The notes under the pieces are model-generated. The model saw nothing but the letters and a program-made list of their open reading frames with translations, was not told the origin of the DNA and made no database searches. Positions 18,302-26,986 of a stretch of DNA of 64,000 nucleotides are shown in pieces; position 1 is the first letter of the stretch; each line of letters begins with the position of its first letter. The translations under genes were made by a program, and so were the position numbers. Source of the DNA: Geodermatophilus pulveris (GTDB taxonomy: Bacteria; Actinomycetota; Actinomycetes; Mycobacteriales; Geodermatophilaceae); the NCBI RefSeq assembly GCF_900188375.1, contig NZ_FZOO01000001.1:310001-374000 (forward strand). Direction: 5' to 3'.

Positions 18302-21133
18302 TCAGCGTTCGTGACGACCGGGGAAGGGCCAGTACGCCTGGAGGAAGGAGCGCACCATGTCGTCGATCTCCTGCAGGGGCAGTTCGCTCTCGTGGAAGTC
18401 GCCGACGGAGAAGACGTCGAAGTTCCGCTCGGCCAGGAGCCGGGTCAGGCGCCGGCCCACGTCGCGCCCGCCCAGGCCGACGTAGGCGACCCGCAGCGAT
18501 GCCGCCACCGCCTGGCCGGTGAGCAGGGCGTAGTGCTGGAAGAGCGAGGAGGTGACCGAGATGTCCTCGTCGTGGCGGAAGGGGTGCCCGGACGTGGCGG
18601 CGAACTCGGTGGGGTAGCGCTTCTCCAGCTCGTGGAGCACCGACCGCCGCAGGGGGTGCGCGACGTGCAGGAGACCGTTGGTCAGGGTCTGCCCGAAGTC
18701 CTGCTGCAGCAGGCGGCGGTTGTTCAGCGCGGCCCGCACGTGGGGCGCTGCGACCCCCTCCGGGAAGCCCACCAGGGTCGGTGACCGGAAGACCGCGGGG
18801 AGCCCGCCCGGCGTGAAGAACTGCGTGGGGCGCACCGAGCGGCCGAAGAACACGTCGTCGTTGACGTAGATGAAGTGCTCGGACAGCCCGTCGATGTGGT
18901 GCAGCTGCGACTCGATGGCGTGCGAGTTGAACGTCGGCAGGTCCTCCGCCCGCGTGAAGACGTCCCGGTGGTCGACGAGCGTCACGCCGGGGTGCTCCTC
19001 GGCCAGCCAGGCAGGCGTCTGGCCGGCCGTCACGAGGAAGACGTGCCGGATCCAGGGCGCGTGGTACTGCAGTGACCGCAGCGAGAACCGGAGCTCGTCC
19101 CGCGACCGGAAGCGCGCCTCGCTGTCGGCTTCGAGGTGGAGCTGGTGTCCGGCGTCCCTGCGGCGTCGGTGGCGTTCGGCGAGCCACGCCGGGTCGCTCC
19201 CGTCGACCCAGGTGTAGACGGCGTCCACCGGGAAGGTGACCTGGTCCACGAGCGTCAGCCCGGACAGCCTGGGCAGCTCGGGGACCGCGACCTCGTCGAC
19301 GAGCGCCGTGATCCGGGACGCCAGCCACGAGACCGGGACCTCGGTGACGATGCCGCCGGGCGCTCCGACGAGGAGGTCACCCTCCTCCTGCCAGAACGCC
19401 ACGTCGCAGCCGAGGTCGGCTCCGTAGAACAACGTCCGCTCCGGGTTCCCCCACCGCCGGTACACGCGGATCCGCTGCGGCTCGGCGCGCCACAGCTCCT
19501 CGGCGTCGTCGGCGGGGACCGGTCGACCGTGGCGTCCGTTCGGGGCCACGGGAGCGAGGAAGAGGCCGCCGCCGCTCGCCGCCCGGTGGAGGGCCCCGGC
19601 GACCTCGGCGCGGTGGGCCGCGGGGACGACGACGATGCGGGGCGGGCCGGCCGCAGGGAGGTGGAAGGCCGGAGCCCCGGCCACGGCCAACGCCTCGACG
19701 GTGGTCCGCAGGTTCTCCCGGCGGGCGTCCTCCGGGAGCAGTCCGGTGTTGACCACCGTCTCCCGGCCGGACACCAGCACCACGTCGTGCGCTGCCCCCG
19801 GGCGCAGCGGCGCCCCGTCCGTCCCCCGGGGGTCGGTGGTGTCCGATGCGTCCGCCGCCAGGGGTGTGTCGGGCGCAACCGGCTCCGCCGTGTCCCGCGG
19901 CCGGGTGACGTGGGGGGACCGGTCGTGCGTCCGGCGGATGACGCGGGCGAGCCGCGTCTCACCGGGGCGGACGTCCTGGAGCAGTGCGGTGAAGTGCCCC
20001 TCCCACTGCTCGGCGATCACGTGCGCGTCGAAGGCGCGGGCGCGCAGCCGGGCGGCCTCCCCGAGCAGCCGGCGGCGTTCCGGGTCGGCGACCAGGGCCA
20101 GGAGGGCGGCGCTCAGCTCCCCGACGTTCCCGTTCTCGACGAGGACCCCGTTGACGCCGTGGGTGATGAGCTCCGCGGGCCCGTTGGGACAGGCGTAGCT
20201 GACCACGGGGGTACCCGCGGCCATCGCCTCCTGGATCACCAGGCCGAGCCCCTCGCTGCGCGACGACAGCGCCGCGATGCTCGCCGAGGCCCACTCGGCC
20301 CCCATCGCGGAGCTGCGCCCCAGCAGCTCCACCCGGTCGGTCAGCTGCAGCCGGGTGAGCTGGCGGCGCAGCTGCGTCTCGTTCGGCCCGTCGCCGAAGA
20401 TGCGGAGGGTCCACTCCGGGTGCTCCTCGGCCACGGGCGCGAACGCGTCGATGAGGTGGTCGAAGCGCTTCTCGCCGGTCAGCCGTCCTGCGGCGACGAT
20501 GAGCGGCCGCTCGTGGTCGCTGGTGGGCCGCAGCTCCGGCGGCAGGGGGTTGAGCACCTGCAGGACGACAGGGGCGGCCGAGCCCCAGGACTCGCGGAAG
20601 TGCTCCGCGGACGTCGCGGTCAGGAAGGCCACGGCGTCGACGCGGGGCCCGTGGCTGGTCAGCGGGGCCAGCGACGACCCGCGGCGCTCGGAGGTCCGGT
20701 GCTCCTGGTGGACGACCACGACCCGGTCGGGGGCCAGCTGGGAGGCCAGCGCCAGCAGTGGCGGGGTGGTGGTCACGAGGACGTCGCAGTCGAGGGTGGC
20801 GAACCACTGGTCGACGGCGAGGTCGGTGAGCTGGCTGAACGCCGGTTCCCAGGTCGCGGGGACCAGCCGGGAGGGGGCCCCGTGCAGCTCCGCGTGCCGC
20901 TCGGCCGGGAGGTCGACCCCGTCCGCCACCGTGGGGGCGCCCTCCTCGTCGGTCCGGACCAGGATCCGGTGCGGCACGGACGGCGGGATGGGGAAGAACG
21001 GGACCGCCCGCGACGACATGACGCCGACGATCTCGACGTCGTGCCGCAGGGCCATCGCCTCGGCCTGGGTGATGACGGTCCGCTCGGTCCCGCCCATCTC
21101 GTAGGGCCAGGTGAGGAGGTAGGTGATCTTCAT
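18302..21133 (-). CDS. GT4 glycosyltransferase fused to a Stealth domain
   Basis: A 943-residue two-enzyme fusion. Residues 1-~385 are a complete GT4/GT-B glycosyltransferase: MGGTERTV near the N terminus, VVAAGRLTGEKRFDHLI, then SEGLGLVIQEAMAAGTPVV carrying the donor-binding E-x7-E. A ~50-residue Asp/Pro/Thr-rich linker follows. Residues ~440-943 form a full Stealth protein: CR1 at 636-648 (VDAVYTWVDGSDP), CR2 (RFRSRDELRFSLRSL, LPTFNSHAIESQLHH, VNDDVFFG), CR3 and CR4. One polypeptide could thus add a sugar and then a sugar-phosphate to the same repeat unit. Its ATG overlaps the stop of the upstream unknown gene (ATGA). No frameshift or stop separates the halves, so the fusion looks real. Confidence 0.9.
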   Translation of the reverse strand: MKITYLLTWPYEMGGTERTVITQAEAMALRHDVEIVGVMSSRAVPFFPIPPSVPHRILVRTDEEGAPTVADGVDLPAERHAELHGAPSRLVPATWEPAFSQLTDLAVDQWFATLDCDVLVTTTPPLLALASQLAPDRVVVVHQEHRTSERRGSSLAPLTSHGPRVDAVAFLTATSAEHFRESWGSAAPVVLQVLNPLPPELRPTSDHERPLIVAAGRLTGEKRFDHLIDAFAPVAEEHPEWTLRIFGDGPNETQLRRQLTRLQLTDRVELLGRSSAMGAEWASASIAALSSRSEGLGLVIQEAMAAGTPVVSYACPNGPAELITHGVNGVLVENGNVGELSAALLALVADPERRRLLGEAARLRARAFDAHVIAEQWEGHFTALLQDVRPGETRLARVIRRTHDRSPHVTRPRDTAEPVAPDTPLAADASDTTDPRGTDGAPLRPGAAHDVVLVSGRETVVNTGLLPEDARRENLRTTVEALAVAGAPAFHLPAAGPPRIVVVPAAHRAEVAGALHRAASGGGLFLAPVAPNGRHGRPVPADDAEELWRAEPQRIRVYRRWGNPERTLFYGADLGCDVAFWQEEGDLLVGAPGGIVTEVPVSWLASRITALVDEVAVPELPRLSGLTLVDQVTFPVDAVYTWVDGSDPAWLAERHRRRRDAGHQLHLEADSEARFRSRDELRFSLRSLQYHAPWIRHVFLVTAGQTPAWLAEEHPGVTLVDHRDVFTRAEDLPTFNSHAIESQLHHIDGLSEHFIYVNDDVFFGRSVRPTQFFTPGGLPAVFRSPTLVGFPEGVAAPHVRAALNNRRLLQQDFGQTLTNGLLHVAHPLRRSVLHELEKRYPTEFAATSGHPFRHDEDISVTSSLFQHYALLTGQAVAASLRVAYVGLGGRDVGRRLTRLLAERNFDVFSVGDFHESELPLQEIDDMVRSFLQAYWPFPGRHER

Positions 21134-22059
21134 GAGTGCAGAGGGGCCCGTGCGGTCCCGTCGACCTCCACTGCGAGATGCCGGTCACTGGTGAAGTAGG
21201 GGCGGAACACCAGGGCGGCGTGCCCGCTCCCGCTGTCGTAGGTCTGCGTCGCGTACCGGTGGACGCGGCGCGGGTCGGCCACGTCCCGCGCCGTCCGGCC
21301 GCACCGCGTCCGGCCGTCCGGCCCCTGCACGGCCACGTCCCAGACCGAGGCCGGTTCGCCCTGGCACTGCTGGGCGAGCAGGTGCAAGGGCACGGTGACG
21401 CGCGCGCGGCCGTCGGTGACCTGGAGGGGCACCGACACCCGTCCCGGCCCACGTCTCCGCTCCAGGACCAGCGACGTGGGTTCCGGCCCGGACCACCGGC
21501 ACAGCTCCAGCGTCACGGCGAGCCGGCCGGGCTCACTGACCACCGCCGTCACCTCCACGCTCGGGGGCGCGACGCGGACCCGGACGGCCCCGCGGCCGTC
21601 CTTGGTGGTGTAGGGGGCGAGGACGACCCCGTCGGCGCGGGCCATCGGCACGACCGGCGTCGCGGGGTAGAGCTGGGCCCGCTCGGCGACGCGCAGCCGA
21701 CGGGGGGACCCGCCCGGCTCCACCACGGCGAGGTCCCAGATCCCCGTGTCCTGGGCGGTCAGGAGGTCCGCGGACCGGCACGTCGCGACCAGGGTGTCGG
21801 CGGGCAGGTTCTGGCCGGCCAGGTCGGCCATGGTGGGAGCCGGGAGGAGGCGCACCTCCTTGCGGTGCCGGTGCACCACGCCGAGCCGCGCCCGTGCCGC
21901 TCCGGGCACGTGCGCGGAGACCCACAGGGCGTCGCCGTTGACCACCGCGACGTAGGTGAGCTCTCCGGCCGGCCCGTGGACCGGAGGGGTCGCCGGCCGT
22001 GATCCCCGCCGGGCGACGCGTCGCACCCGGCGCAGCAGTGGCTTCACCCGATCACCCAT
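21130..22059 (-). CDS. unknown beta-rich protein coupled to the GT4-Stealth gene
   Basis: I do not recognise this 309-residue protein. After an Arg-rich start (VKPLLRRVRRVARRG) it alternates hydrophobic and polar residues in a pattern typical of beta strands, without membrane spans or signal peptide. Two related halves may exist: each contains a WDLAV or WDVAV strand followed by a Gly-Gly/Asp-Gly turn and Arg (IWDLAVVEPGG and VWDVAVQGPDG). The C-terminal SGHAALVFRPYFTSDRHLAV segment reminds me of accessory domains found with teichoic-acid-type transferases, but I cannot name a family. Translation of the fusion gene probably depends on it. A TAGCAT hexamer lies upstream at 22097-22092. Confidence 0.75.
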   Translation of the reverse strand: MGDRVKPLLRRVRRVARRGSRPATPPVHGPAGELTYVAVVNGDALWVSAHVPGAARARLGVVHRHRKEVRLLPAPTMADLAGQNLPADTLVATCRSADLLTAQDTGIWDLAVVEPGGSPRRLRVAERAQLYPATPVVPMARADGVVLAPYTTKDGRGAVRVRVAPPSVEVTAVVSEPGRLAVTLELCRWSGPEPTSLVLERRRGPGRVSVPLQVTDGRARVTVPLHLLAQQCQGEPASVWDVAVQGPDGRTRCGRTARDVADPRRVHRYATQTYDSGSGHAALVFRPYFTSDRHLAVEVDGTARAPLHS

Positions 22060-22319
22060 CTCGCACGACCACCCGGCAGCGTGTGACCGGGATGCTACTC
22101 AACGAGACGTCTGGGTCGCGGTACGTGCAGGCGTGGCGTCGGGGTCGTGCGGACACGCGCGCAGTTACCCTGGGTGGAGAAGGGTGAGCGGTGCGTGCGG
22201 TCACCGACTGCACGGGGGTGGGTGCCGCCGCCGTCGGCCTCGGCACGACGTCATGACGCCGGACGCCGTCCGTCCGGCGGCGCAGCGACCCGGGGCCCGG
22301 TCCGACCAGGAGGTCATCC

Positions 22320-23834
22320 ATGCGCTCCCTGCTCAACCGACGGAGCCGCCCCCGACCGACCGCGGCAGCGGCACCGGGAGCCGGGCCGCGGATCGCCGTG
22401 TGTGCCATCGCCCGGAACGAGCGGGACTACCTGCTCGAGTGGGTCGCCTACCACCGGCTGGCCGGCTTCGACGGCATCCACGTGTACGACAACGTCTCCG
22501 ACGACGGGACCTCCGAGCTGCTCGCCGCCCTGGACGCGGCCGGCGTCGTGCACCGGACGCACTGGCCGCGCAAGGAGGGGATCCCGCCCCAGCGGCACGC
22601 CTACCAGCACTTCCTGGAGAACCACGCCGGGCGCTACGACTGGGTCCTCGTCTGCGACCTCGACGAGTTCGTGGTCCCGCGCACCGGCACGGTCAAGGAC
22701 TTCATCCGCCGCGGCACCGAGCGCGATCCCGCCGTCACCGCCTACGCCCTGCCCTGGCTGGTGTTCGGCTCCGGCGGGCAGGAGGAGAAGACGCCCGGCC
22801 TGGTCATCGAGCGCTTCACCAACTGCGCCGAGCGGCCCGGACCGAGCGTGAAGACGTTGTTCCGCAGCGACGCCGTCCTCGCCATGCGCACGCACATCGC
22901 CGACCTGATGTGGGGCCGGTACGCCGACAACCGGCACCAGCGCCCGCAGTGGTCCGACCGCATGCCCATCGACCTGGTCGACGCCGAGGACGGCGAGGTG
23001 CTCGTCCACCACTACTTCACCAAGTCCCGCGCGGAGTGGGTGGAGCGGCGGAAGCTGCCCAAGGCCGACCGGGCCACGGTCTCCCACCGGCACCTGGCGA
23101 TGTACGACCGCTACGAGCGGCTCCCGCGCGAGGAGACCCGCGCCGCCGTGATGGCCGACCGGGTGCGGGCCGAGGTCCGGCAGCTCGAGGAGGTGGTCCG
23201 CCGGCTGCCCGGGAGGCGCCTGGATCCGGTGGTGCTCACGGTCTCCCGGGACGGGGTCATCGGCACGGTCGACGGACTGGAGCCGGGTCAGGACTGCGCG
23301 GTGCGGGTGGTGATCGACGACGTCGTCGAACGCGTCGTCGGCTGCGACCGAGTGGTCGACGGCCGTCCCGCCTTCTTCGTCGTGGGCAAGTGGAACGAGG
23401 TCCCGACGAAGCGGGTGCGGGTGAGCGTGGTGGGCGGTCGGCGCGCCGTGAAGGCGGTCAGCGACGCGCGCCGCGACCCGCGCGAGGTCCTGGAGACCGT
23501 CCAGCGGGCGCTCCCCGGCGCCGAGGAGAAGATCCTCACCCTCGGCCTGGAGCTGGCGCGGACGGAGGAGGGCGCCGACCAGCTGGCCAAGACCCTGTCC
23601 GCCACGTTCGAGAAGTTCCCGTGGTACGGCGCGCTCCTGGAGGGCCTGACCGCCCTGCACCGGGGGGACAGCCGGGGCCGGGACGTCCTCGTCGACGCCG
23701 CCGGGCGCTGGCCCGAGGGGATGCGGCAGCTGGCGGAGAAGCTCACCGAGAAGGACGTGCAGTACGCACTGGGTCTCCTCGACCGGCACGGCCTGTGCAC
23801 CACGACCCTCGCCGGGCCGCCGACCACCGCCTGA
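22320..23834 (+). CDS. GT92-like / Glyco_tranf_2_4 glycosyltransferase
   Basis: A 504-residue enzyme. VCAIARNERDYLLEWVAYHR followed by GFDGIHVYDNVSDDG and CDLDEFVV is the pattern of the GT92 (DUF23)/Glyco_tranf_2_4 group, where DLDEF supplies the metal-binding Asp pair; HHYFTKS is the family His motif. The catalytic part ends near residue 290. The last ~210 residues are unlike the family: first a beta-rich stretch (~300-375), then a helical region with ETVQRALPGAEEKIL and FEKFPWYGALLEGL. AGGAGG precedes the ATG. It is monocistronic and divergent from the beta-rich gene. Acceptor unknown. Confidence 0.82.
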   Translation: MRSLLNRRSRPRPTAAAAPGAGPRIAVCAIARNERDYLLEWVAYHRLAGFDGIHVYDNVSDDGTSELLAALDAAGVVHRTHWPRKEGIPPQRHAYQHFLENHAGRYDWVLVCDLDEFVVPRTGTVKDFIRRGTERDPAVTAYALPWLVFGSGGQEEKTPGLVIERFTNCAERPGPSVKTLFRSDAVLAMRTHIADLMWGRYADNRHQRPQWSDRMPIDLVDAEDGEVLVHHYFTKSRAEWVERRKLPKADRATVSHRHLAMYDRYERLPREETRAAVMADRVRAEVRQLEEVVRRLPGRRLDPVVLTVSRDGVIGTVDGLEPGQDCAVRVVIDDVVERVVGCDRVVDGRPAFFVVGKWNEVPTKRVRVSVVGGRRAVKAVSDARRDPREVLETVQRALPGAEEKILTLGLELARTEEGADQLAKTLSATFEKFPWYGALLEGLTALHRGDSRGRDVLVDAAGRWPEGMRQLAEKLTEKDVQYALGLLDRHGLCTTTLAGPPTTA

Positions 23835-23871
23835 GCGCGGGGCCGGTGCCCTGGGGGAGGCCCCACCGAGG

Positions 23872-23888
23872 CGCCGACGACGTCGGCG
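23872..23888 (+). terminator. short hairpin after the GT92-like gene
   Basis: CGCCGAC (23872-23878) pairs with GTCGGCG (23882-23888) around a GAC loop. No T-tract. A weak terminator candidate in a 229-bp gap that otherwise holds nothing I can identify. Confidence 0.35.
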
Positions 23889-24063
23889 GGCGCTCGCGCC
23901 CCGTCGAGTGGGGGGCCTACCGGTCCTGCGTGGTCCGCGGTCCCCCGGAGCAGCCGGCGGGTCGGTGCCCGTGCTGCGTCCGGAACCACCTCCCCGCCGG
24001 GGGTGCGGGACCCGACCAGGACGTCCGGATCCCGGCCGCAGCTCGCGCCGCCCGGGCCGGGGC

Positions 24064-25323
24064 TCAGGAGCGGGCGAGGGTCGAGGCGCGCGGGTCCCTG
24101 CCGACTCCGGCCGGCGAGGCGGTGCGGGTCCCGTGGCAGCCCGGTGTCCCGAGGCCGTGCGGCGGCCGGACGGCGCGGCCGGCCGCCGGAGAGCCCACCG
24201 GTGCGGTGCCGACGGGAGCCGTGGTCCGTTGCAGGTCCTGCAGCTCGCGCAGGATGGTGCGGCGCAGCCGGCCGGCGAACGGGCGCTCGACCAGCCGGTG
24301 CACCCCCCAGGCCAGGGCCACGGTGGCGGCGAGGGCGATCCCCAGGACGGCGTACTCGGGCAACGCCGGGGTCAGCAGGTGGATGACGTACCGGCCCCAG
24401 AACTCGTGCACCAGGTACAGCGGGTAGGTCAGCGCGCCGAGCACGGTCAGCCAGCGCCAGCGCACCTCGCGCAGGCGGGTCAGGGTGGCCGCCGCGACCA
24501 CCGCGAAGCAGCCCAGGGTCACCAGCCACACCACCGGGGAGCTGTGCTCGACGGCGGTGATCTCGTCGATCCGGCCGACCGCAGCCCGGTCGGCGGCATG
24601 GGCGGCGAACACGGCGTTCATCCCGACGACCAGCCAGGCGACCAGCGAGTGCCCCTCACGGAGGACGAAGTACAGCATCATCCCGCCGGCGAACAGCGGT
24701 GCGTGCGTCGGCAGGAGCACGGCCTCCAGGAGGGCCGAGTCGGCCCGGGCGGCCATGGCGCCGACGACCGGCCACAGCACGCAGAAGGCCACGATCCGGG
24801 CGCGGGTCAGCCCGACCAGCATGAGGACGCCGACGAGGAGGTAGAAGCGCAGCTCGATCCAGAGCGTCCAGTAGACGCCCTCGAGCCGGTGGACCCCCCA
24901 CGCCTCCTGCAGCATCGTGGCGTTGACCAGCGCCTCGCCCAGCTCCACCGGCCGGCCCTCCGGCCACAGGACCACCAGGAGCAGGGTGCTCAGCGCGACA
25001 CCGGCCCAGTAGGCGGGGAAGAGGCGGCCGATCCGGGAGGCCGTGTAGTCGGCCAGCGAGCGGTCCCAGGCCGTCATGAGGATCACGAACCCGCTGATGA
25101 CGAAGAAGAACTCGACGCCCAGGGTCCCGTAGGCGGCGTACTGCGAGAGGGTCGGGAAGACGCGGTCGACCGACGTGCCCCAGTCCTCGTGGGCCCGGGC
25201 CGTGAAGTGGAAGACCACGACCGACAGGGCCGCGACGAAGCGGAGGCCGTCCAGGACCCGGAACCGGTCGGGGCCGCCGTCGCGGGCAGCAGTCCGACCA
25301 GGTTCAGAGCTGAGGGTGACCAC
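24064..25323 (-). CDS. acyltransferase-3 family membrane protein
   Basis: A 419-residue integral membrane O-acyltransferase (OafA/AT3 type) with about ten spans. The catalytic motif RFVAALSVVVFHF contains the conserved Arg and His; YGTLGVEFFFVISGFVI follows. Such enzymes acetylate or acylate surface sugars, moving acetyl groups across the membrane. The tail after the last span (~65 residues, Pro/Gly/Arg-rich) is not conserved. The frame extends 500 codons upstream through the antisense of the peptidase gene; the GTG at 25323 is chosen because a TACCGT -10 box lies exactly six bases before it. Confidence 0.9.
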   Translation of the reverse strand: MVTLSSEPGRTAARDGGPDRFRVLDGLRFVAALSVVVFHFTARAHEDWGTSVDRVFPTLSQYAAYGTLGVEFFFVISGFVILMTAWDRSLADYTASRIGRLFPAYWAGVALSTLLLVVLWPEGRPVELGEALVNATMLQEAWGVHRLEGVYWTLWIELRFYLLVGVLMLVGLTRARIVAFCVLWPVVGAMAARADSALLEAVLLPTHAPLFAGGMMLYFVLREGHSLVAWLVVGMNAVFAAHAADRAAVGRIDEITAVEHSSPVVWLVTLGCFAVVAAATLTRLREVRWRWLTVLGALTYPLYLVHEFWGRYVIHLLTPALPEYAVLGIALAATVALAWGVHRLVERPFAGRLRRTILRELQDLQRTTAPVGTAPVGSPAAGRAVRPPHGLGTPGCHGTRTASPAGVGRDPRASTLARS

Positions 25324-25335
25324 TCCGTCACGGTA
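25321..25335 (-). promoter_or_regulatory. leaderless -10 element of the acyltransferase gene
   Basis: TACCGT (minus strand, 25335-25330) is followed by six bases and then the GTG start at 25323, so transcription should begin at the start codon. No Shine-Dalgarno sequence is present, consistent with a leaderless mRNA. Confidence 0.6.
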
Positions 25336-25465
25336 GGGCTGCGGAGTCGGCCGGACGGCGACCACCGCCCGGACGGTCGGCGCTCGTACCACCGGAGCCC
25401 CGCCCGTCACGTCCGCCCCGCCCAGCGCCCGTCCGGGCCGCCGCCACTCCAACGGGTGCCGCCGC

Positions 25466-25493
25466 CTCAAGATCCCGCGCGTCCTGCCGATCA
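25466..25493 (+). promoter_or_regulatory. FliA/WhiG-type promoter before the M23 gene
   Basis: CTCAAG (25466-25471), 14 bases, then GCCGATCA (25486-25493). The known sigma-28 consensus (CTAAAG, 14 bases, GCCGATAA) differs at only two positions. The M23 start is 29 bp downstream. A matching element precedes the amidase gene at 37.2 kb. Confidence 0.55.
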
Positions 25494-25521
25494 CCGGGAC
25501 ACCTGATCGGGAGGACGTCGG

Positions 25522-26847
25522 ATGTCGAGAACACGTCGGTGGCACGCGCCGCTCACGACCCTGCTGGCGGCCGTGGCCCTCGTCCTCGGCTCGGGGGCCG
25601 CCGTGGCCACTGCCGCGCCGGTCAGCACGACGGCGACCTGGGCGGCCTCCCCGGCCCGGCCCTTCAGCGACCCGCTGTGGTTCCCCCTGCGCGAGCCGGC
25701 CCGGGTCTCCTGCACGCACTCCAACCCCGGGACGCCGTCGTACCCGGAGGGCTGTGACGGCTACCACGGGTACTGGGCGATGGACCTGCTCGGGGACAAG
25801 GGCGACCCCGTCCACGCCGCCGGTGCGGGCATCCTGCGCATCGGCGCGCGGGACACCAGTTGCCGGACCTCGGGCACCGAGAGCAGCGGGACCTGGGTGT
25901 GGGTCGACCACGGCGGCGGGGTGGTCACCAAGTACAACCACCTCGACTCGATCACCACGGGGCTCGAGGACGGCGACCTGGTCACGCCGGCGACCCAGAT
26001 CGGGAGGATGGGCAGCACGGGGGACACCGCGCCCTGCACCACCAACTACCTGCACTTCGAGGTGCGCACCGGCGGCATCACCGGACCGCGGGTTGACCCG
26101 GGCCCGCTGCTGGCCTGCGAGAGCACGGGACGGAAGTCCTATCCCGGGCACTGGGGCTACCGGTCCTGGAACGACCTGCCCAAGGCCCAGCAGTGGACGC
26201 CGACGTTGAGCAACGACTGCCTGCCGGGCTCGGCTGCGACGTCCTCCGCGCCCACCTCGGTGTCCACGACCCGCAGCGACCGCACCGTGCGGGTGGCGTG
26301 GAAGAAGCCGACCACCGTCCCGTCGGCACTCGACCGCTACACGATCTCCCGGGAGGTGTGGGGCCCGAGCGTGGGCAAGTGGCACTCGATGAGCTACCGC
26401 ACGGTGCCGGCCAGCCAGCTGGCCACCACCTTCAGCGGCCTGGACAACGGCCGCACCTACCGCTTCCGCGTCACCGCGCACACCACGTCCACCACCGGCG
26501 CGGGGGGCACCAGCGCGTGGACAGCCGCCGTCAAGGCGATCCCCGCGGCGGCACCCCTGGCCCCCCGGACCGACCGCAAGCTCGTCGCCGGCACCTCCTA
26601 CGTCCGGTTCGGCTGGTACGGCTCGGTCCCCCGGGGCACGCCGGTGACCTCCTACAAGGTCGGCATCCGGTACTGGACGGGGTCGGCGTGGAGCGGGTGG
26701 AGCTTCGTGCGGGTCCCGGCTGCAGAGCTGACCCACCGCTGGGACGGCCTGCGGCGGGGCACCACCTACCAGGTGATGGTCCGGGCCAACAGCGACGCGG
26801 GCGCCAGCCCCTGGGGCGCCACCCGCAAGGTGACCACCCTCCGCTGA
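25522..26847 (+). CDS. secreted M23-family peptidase with two fibronectin-III-like domains
   Basis: A 441-residue exported protein: signal peptide (~1-32, AVATAAP cleavage region), M23/LytM-type domain (~50-195) and two Fn3-like modules (~235-335 and ~345-441, ending in the typical YQVMVRANSDAGASPWG). Zinc ligands appear as His82 and Asp88 (HGYWAMD spacing, a known variant of HxxxD) and His178; His140 (YNHLD) is the general-base candidate. The first His of the canonical HxH is Tyr176 (YLH), so activity on peptidoglycan is uncertain. GGGAGGAC precedes the ATG. A sigma-28-like promoter lies upstream and a strong hairpin downstream. Confidence 0.85.
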   Translation: MSRTRRWHAPLTTLLAAVALVLGSGAAVATAAPVSTTATWAASPARPFSDPLWFPLREPARVSCTHSNPGTPSYPEGCDGYHGYWAMDLLGDKGDPVHAAGAGILRIGARDTSCRTSGTESSGTWVWVDHGGGVVTKYNHLDSITTGLEDGDLVTPATQIGRMGSTGDTAPCTTNYLHFEVRTGGITGPRVDPGPLLACESTGRKSYPGHWGYRSWNDLPKAQQWTPTLSNDCLPGSAATSSAPTSVSTTRSDRTVRVAWKKPTTVPSALDRYTISREVWGPSVGKWHSMSYRTVPASQLATTFSGLDNGRTYRFRVTAHTTSTTGAGGTSAWTAAVKAIPAAAPLAPRTDRKLVAGTSYVRFGWYGSVPRGTPVTSYKVGIRYWTGSAWSGWSFVRVPAAELTHRWDGLRRGTTYQVMVRANSDAGASPWGATRKVTTLR

Positions 26848-26896
26848 CACCGGCGCGGGCGTCCGGGGGGCACCGGCGACCCGACGTCCCCGAGAG

Positions 26897-26942
26897 GACG
26901 GCGGGAGGTCCAGGACCGTGGGGTCCTGGGCCTCCCGCCGTC
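26897..26942. terminator. 21-bp-stem bidirectional terminator
   Basis: The arm 26897-26917 pairs with 26922-26942 around a four-base GTGG loop; all 21 positions pair on the plus-strand RNA, one as U-G. It separates the M23 gene from the convergent frameshifted gene. Confidence 0.85.
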
Positions 26943-26986
26943 GACGGGCCGGCTGCCCGCGCGCGCGGGAGCACCGCGCAGCGGCG

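Noticed and set aside
16314-19328. 1004-codon open frame on the minus strand
   Set aside because: It is antisense to the Wzt and first Stealth genes; its product is Arg/Pro/Gly-rich without motifs. Long shadow frames are expected at this G+C.
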